DNA of 64,000 nt from the NCBI GenBank assembly GCA_037128705.1, contig JBAXVX010000018.1:18029-82028 (forward strand), in the 5' to 3' direction. The position numbers and the translations under genes are program-made. Origin of the DNA: CAIVAT01 sp037128705 (GTDB taxonomy: Bacteria > Bacteroidota > Bacteroidia > Bacteroidales > FEN-979). The notes below the pieces were generated by a model. The model was given only the letters and a program-made list of their open reading frames with translations, was not told where the DNA came from and made no database searches. Below are positions 61,652 through 64,000 of this stretch, piece after piece (position 1 is the first letter of the stretch; every line of letters starts with the position of its first letter).

Positions 61652-63808
61652 ATGGCAGCAAAGACAGGAAAAACGACTCAGGTTTCAACCGTCAAATTTG
61701 CACTGGATAAAAGCGAAGAGAAGTATCATATGCTTCTTGATCTGGCAGCAGACGCCTTTTTCCATGGTGATCGCAATGGTAATTTTATCATGGTCAACCG
61801 AAAAGCCATTGAACTGACCGGATATTCAAAGGATGAGCTTCTTGCCATGAACATGCGGGACATGTTTCATGATGAGACACTATCGAATAAGCCATTAAGA
61901 TTTGATTTGCTGTCGAAGGGAGAAGCAATCCACAGCGAACGTGAGATCATCAGAAAAGACGGAAATCGGCTGCTTGTAGAGATGAATTCCAAAGCAATGC
62001 CAGATGGAACATTTCAATCATTTTTCAGGGATATTACCGGACTCAGAGGTGCAGAGGCAATTATTTTAAAGTCTCAGCAAAAATACCGGAATCTTTATAT
62101 GAGCATGATGGATGGCTTTGTTATCGTTGATATGCAGGGGAACATCGTGGAAAGCAATGAGGCCTTTCAGAAAATGATCGGCTTCAATGCTGAAGAACTG
62201 CAGCGTCTCAGCTATAAGGATCTCACACCGGAAGCATGGCATGAATATGAAACGCGGATAGTGAATGAACAAATACTGGTGAATGGTCACTCCGGGGTTT
62301 ATATGAAACAATACCGGAAAAAGGACGGAAATGTTTTCCCGGTTGAGCTCCGTACTTTCCTGATTCGCGGCGAAAAGGGCGAAAACGATGGGATGTGGGC
62401 CATTGTAAGAGATGTCACCGAACGAAAGAAGGCAGAGGAGGCCATGCGGGCTTCGGAAGAGAAATTCAGAAGCATTGTGGAATCCTCTCCCAATGCAATG
62501 CATCTTTACCAGCTGACTGACAATGATGAGCTGATCCTTATCGGAGCAAACCCTTCGGCCGACAGGTTAACAGGAATTTCGCACAGTGATTTATATGGAA
62601 TGACCATCTTACAGGCATTTCCGAACCTGACCCAAACCGAAATTCCTGAAATGTATAAAAGCGTTGCCAAGGGAGATCTGGGGCCTCAATCATTCGAAAT
62701 CCTTTATGAGGATAAGCGGTTTTCGGGATTCTACTTTGTTCACATTTTTCAGACTAACCCGGGATTTTTAGCAGTCGATTTTACAGATATCACCAGCCGG
62801 AGACAGATGGAGGAAGATCTCCGGCGTTCTGAGATTGAATACCGCGACACCCTTGATTCAATTCCGGACTGGATCTACGTGGTAGATGAGGACAACAAAA
62901 TTGTCATGGTCAATTCAGCACTCAAAGAGGAATTAAAACGCACCGGGATGAAACCCGATTGCATTGGCCAGAAGATTGGCCAGACGTTCCCCTTTATCTG
63001 CAAAAATACCATGAGTGGCATAAAACAGGTATTCAATACCGGTAAAATTTCAGTTGAGGAACAAAAGATCAAATATGACAGGACGATTCTCCATACTGAA
63101 ATGACCCGGGTCCCGATTAAAAAAGATGGGAAAGTCGTCAAAGTTGTGCTGCTGATCCGCGACTGTTCAAAAGAAAAGGAGATCGAGGAGTTGAAATCGC
63201 GGAATATGAAACAAAAGGAGGTATTGATCAGGGAAATTCACCACCGGGTCAAAAACAACCTGGCCATCGTGATCAGCCTGCTTAATTTCCAGCTTAGCAA
63301 CAACACCAATGCTGAACTCTCGGATATAATCATCGATATTCAGATGCGCATTCGTTCCATGGCCCTCATCCATGAACATCTTTACCAGTCCGAAAATCTT
63401 GACCGGATTCCCCTTGATGCCTATATTGCTTCGCTGGCTGCCATGATCATGACCACCTTCAGCGGACATCGTATTCAAATGACCAAAGATCTTGATCAGA
63501 TTGATGTAAGCATCGGGTCTGCCCTTCCTATTGGATTAATAATCAATGAGCTGCTGACCAATGCCTTTAAATATGCCTTTCCTTCAGGAATAAGTGGAAA
63601 TATTCTGATCAGGCTAAAGCAAGAAGAGAGGAATCAATGTATGCTTATTGTTGAAGATGACGGCGTAGGACTTCCGATAAACTCATCGATGGATTCCGAA
63701 AAATCACTCGGGCTTTATATTGTCCGTTTGCTGGTAGAGCAACTTTCAGGAACTATAAAGATCGTGAGGGAAAAGGGCACATCTTTCCAGATCCACTTCG
63801 AAATCTGA
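61652..63808 (+). CDS. Multi-PAS cytoplasmic histidine kinase (HisKA_2)
   Basis: 718 residues with no membrane helix. Four PAS domains in series (about 20-135, 142-260, 265-390 and 395-515) lead to HisKA_2 with phospho-His about 530 (REIHHRVKNNLAIV) and HATPase_c (about 610-715, NELLTNAFKYAFP, DDGVGLP). The last PAS and the kinase part are a close paralogue of the hydG-linked kinase at 45733-47421. No response regulator is adjacent. Signal unknown; PAS domains can bind haem, flavin or small molecules. Confidence 0.9.
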   Translation: MAAKTGKTTQVSTVKFALDKSEEKYHMLLDLAADAFFHGDRNGNFIMVNRKAIELTGYSKDELLAMNMRDMFHDETLSNKPLRFDLLSKGEAIHSEREIIRKDGNRLLVEMNSKAMPDGTFQSFFRDITGLRGAEAIILKSQQKYRNLYMSMMDGFVIVDMQGNIVESNEAFQKMIGFNAEELQRLSYKDLTPEAWHEYETRIVNEQILVNGHSGVYMKQYRKKDGNVFPVELRTFLIRGEKGENDGMWAIVRDVTERKKAEEAMRASEEKFRSIVESSPNAMHLYQLTDNDELILIGANPSADRLTGISHSDLYGMTILQAFPNLTQTEIPEMYKSVAKGDLGPQSFEILYEDKRFSGFYFVHIFQTNPGFLAVDFTDITSRRQMEEDLRRSEIEYRDTLDSIPDWIYVVDEDNKIVMVNSALKEELKRTGMKPDCIGQKIGQTFPFICKNTMSGIKQVFNTGKISVEEQKIKYDRTILHTEMTRVPIKKDGKVVKVVLLIRDCSKEKEIEELKSRNMKQKEVLIREIHHRVKNNLAIVISLLNFQLSNNTNAELSDIIIDIQMRIRSMALIHEHLYQSENLDRIPLDAYIASLAAMIMTTFSGHRIQMTKDLDQIDVSIGSALPIGLIINELLTNAFKYAFPSGISGNILIRLKQEERNQCMLIVEDDGVGLPINSSMDSEKSLGLYIVRLLVEQLSGTIKIVREKGTSFQIHFEI

Positions 63809-63882
63809 TTACCTTTCCAATTGTTTGCTGCCCCCTGACAAACATGGGACAATATCAGCAGGCACATTTGCCGGCACATCAT

Positions 63883-63915
63883 AAAAAAAAGGCTTCCAGA
63901 AATTCTGAAAGCCTT
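63883..63915 (-). terminator. Intrinsic terminator of tRNA-Gly
   Basis: On the minus strand AAGGCTT-TCAGAA pairs with TTCTGGAAGCCTT, with a T-run beyond. It lies 11 bp after the tRNA 3' end. Confidence 0.75.
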
Positions 63916-63926
63916 GATATCGTTTG

Positions 63927-63999
63927 AGCGGTAAATGGGGATCGAACCCACGACCCTCAGCTTGGGAAGCTGATGCTCTACCATCTGAGCTACTACCGC
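63927..63999 (-). tRNA. tRNA-Gly (anticodon CCC)
   Basis: A 73-base cloverleaf: acceptor GCGGTAG/TTACCGC, D-stem GCTC/GAGC, anticodon stem TCAGC/GCTGA with loop TTCCCAA (anticodon CCC, reads GGG), T-stem GTGGG/CCCAT with loop TTCGATC. The discriminator base is U, as usual for glycine. CCA is not encoded and must be added by the CCA-adding enzyme. Confidence 0.93.
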
Positions 64000-64000
64000 A

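Overview
The window looks like a chromosomal segment of a free-living, probably anaerobic or fermentative member of the Bacteroidota. The evidence is a short RpoD without region 1.1, several promoters of the TAnnTTTG type, a type IX secretion (CHU_C-like) C-terminal domain, DUF5063, DUF5916, DUF2807 and DUF4097 proteins, sparse Shine-Dalgarno sites, and an H-cluster maturase (HydG). The genus cannot be named from sequence alone. I see no rRNA, CRISPR array, prophage or insertion sequence, and no gene-free stretch longer than 300 bases.

Layout. 1-4160: a putative damage-response module with a second-type DnaE polymerase (cut by the window edge), DinB and a self-cleaving S24/LexA-like repressor. 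A CPBP protease lies between dnaE and dinB. The same 42-bp double palindrome lies before dnaE and between dinB and the repressor gene. 4263-11325: nucleotide-sugar enzymes (UDP-glucose dehydrogenase, UDP-xylose synthase, dTDP-rhamnose reductase), a phosphohexomutase and an outer-membrane barrel protein. 11373-24137: mostly housekeeping (recA, bcp, nth, recR, glmM), with an N-domain-less ClpB, an Hpt protein, TPR proteins and a type IX secreted protein. 24182-28339: ComA, AroE, DUF4342, an aldehyde dehydrogenase and an SDR. 28505-34334: rpsO-pnp-rpoD-rpe, an HD protein and a universal stress protein. 34438-39942: a glycan cluster (GT-C transferase, DegT aminotransferase, GT2) followed by ligA. 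39943-42938: an ECF sigma/anti-sigma operon with adhesin-like beta-repeat proteins. 43081-49701: hydG with two TM1266-like ACT proteins around a histidine kinase, plus carbamate kinase and two EamA transporters. 49690-56320: a three-gene signalling operon. 56434-64000: mtaB, suhB, a macro-domain protein, a DUF5916 protein, a multi-PAS kinase and tRNA-Gly.

The most striking object is the gene at 52121-56320. It encodes one uninterrupted polypeptide joining a complete Cu+-exporting P1B ATPase, an extra membrane helix, a three-helix domain that matches the plant ETR1 ethylene-binding domain (Cys and His of the Cu(I) site at the right spacing), a PAS domain and a histidine kinase. In plants the copper ATPase RAN1 supplies Cu(I) to ETR1, so this gene fuses in one chain what are separate partners there. 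It is translationally coupled to a CheY-like regulator and a hybrid kinase.

The second notable system is the operator-linked repressor/DinB/DnaE group at the left edge. Short 7-8 bp tandem repeats occur at four places at or inside gene ends.
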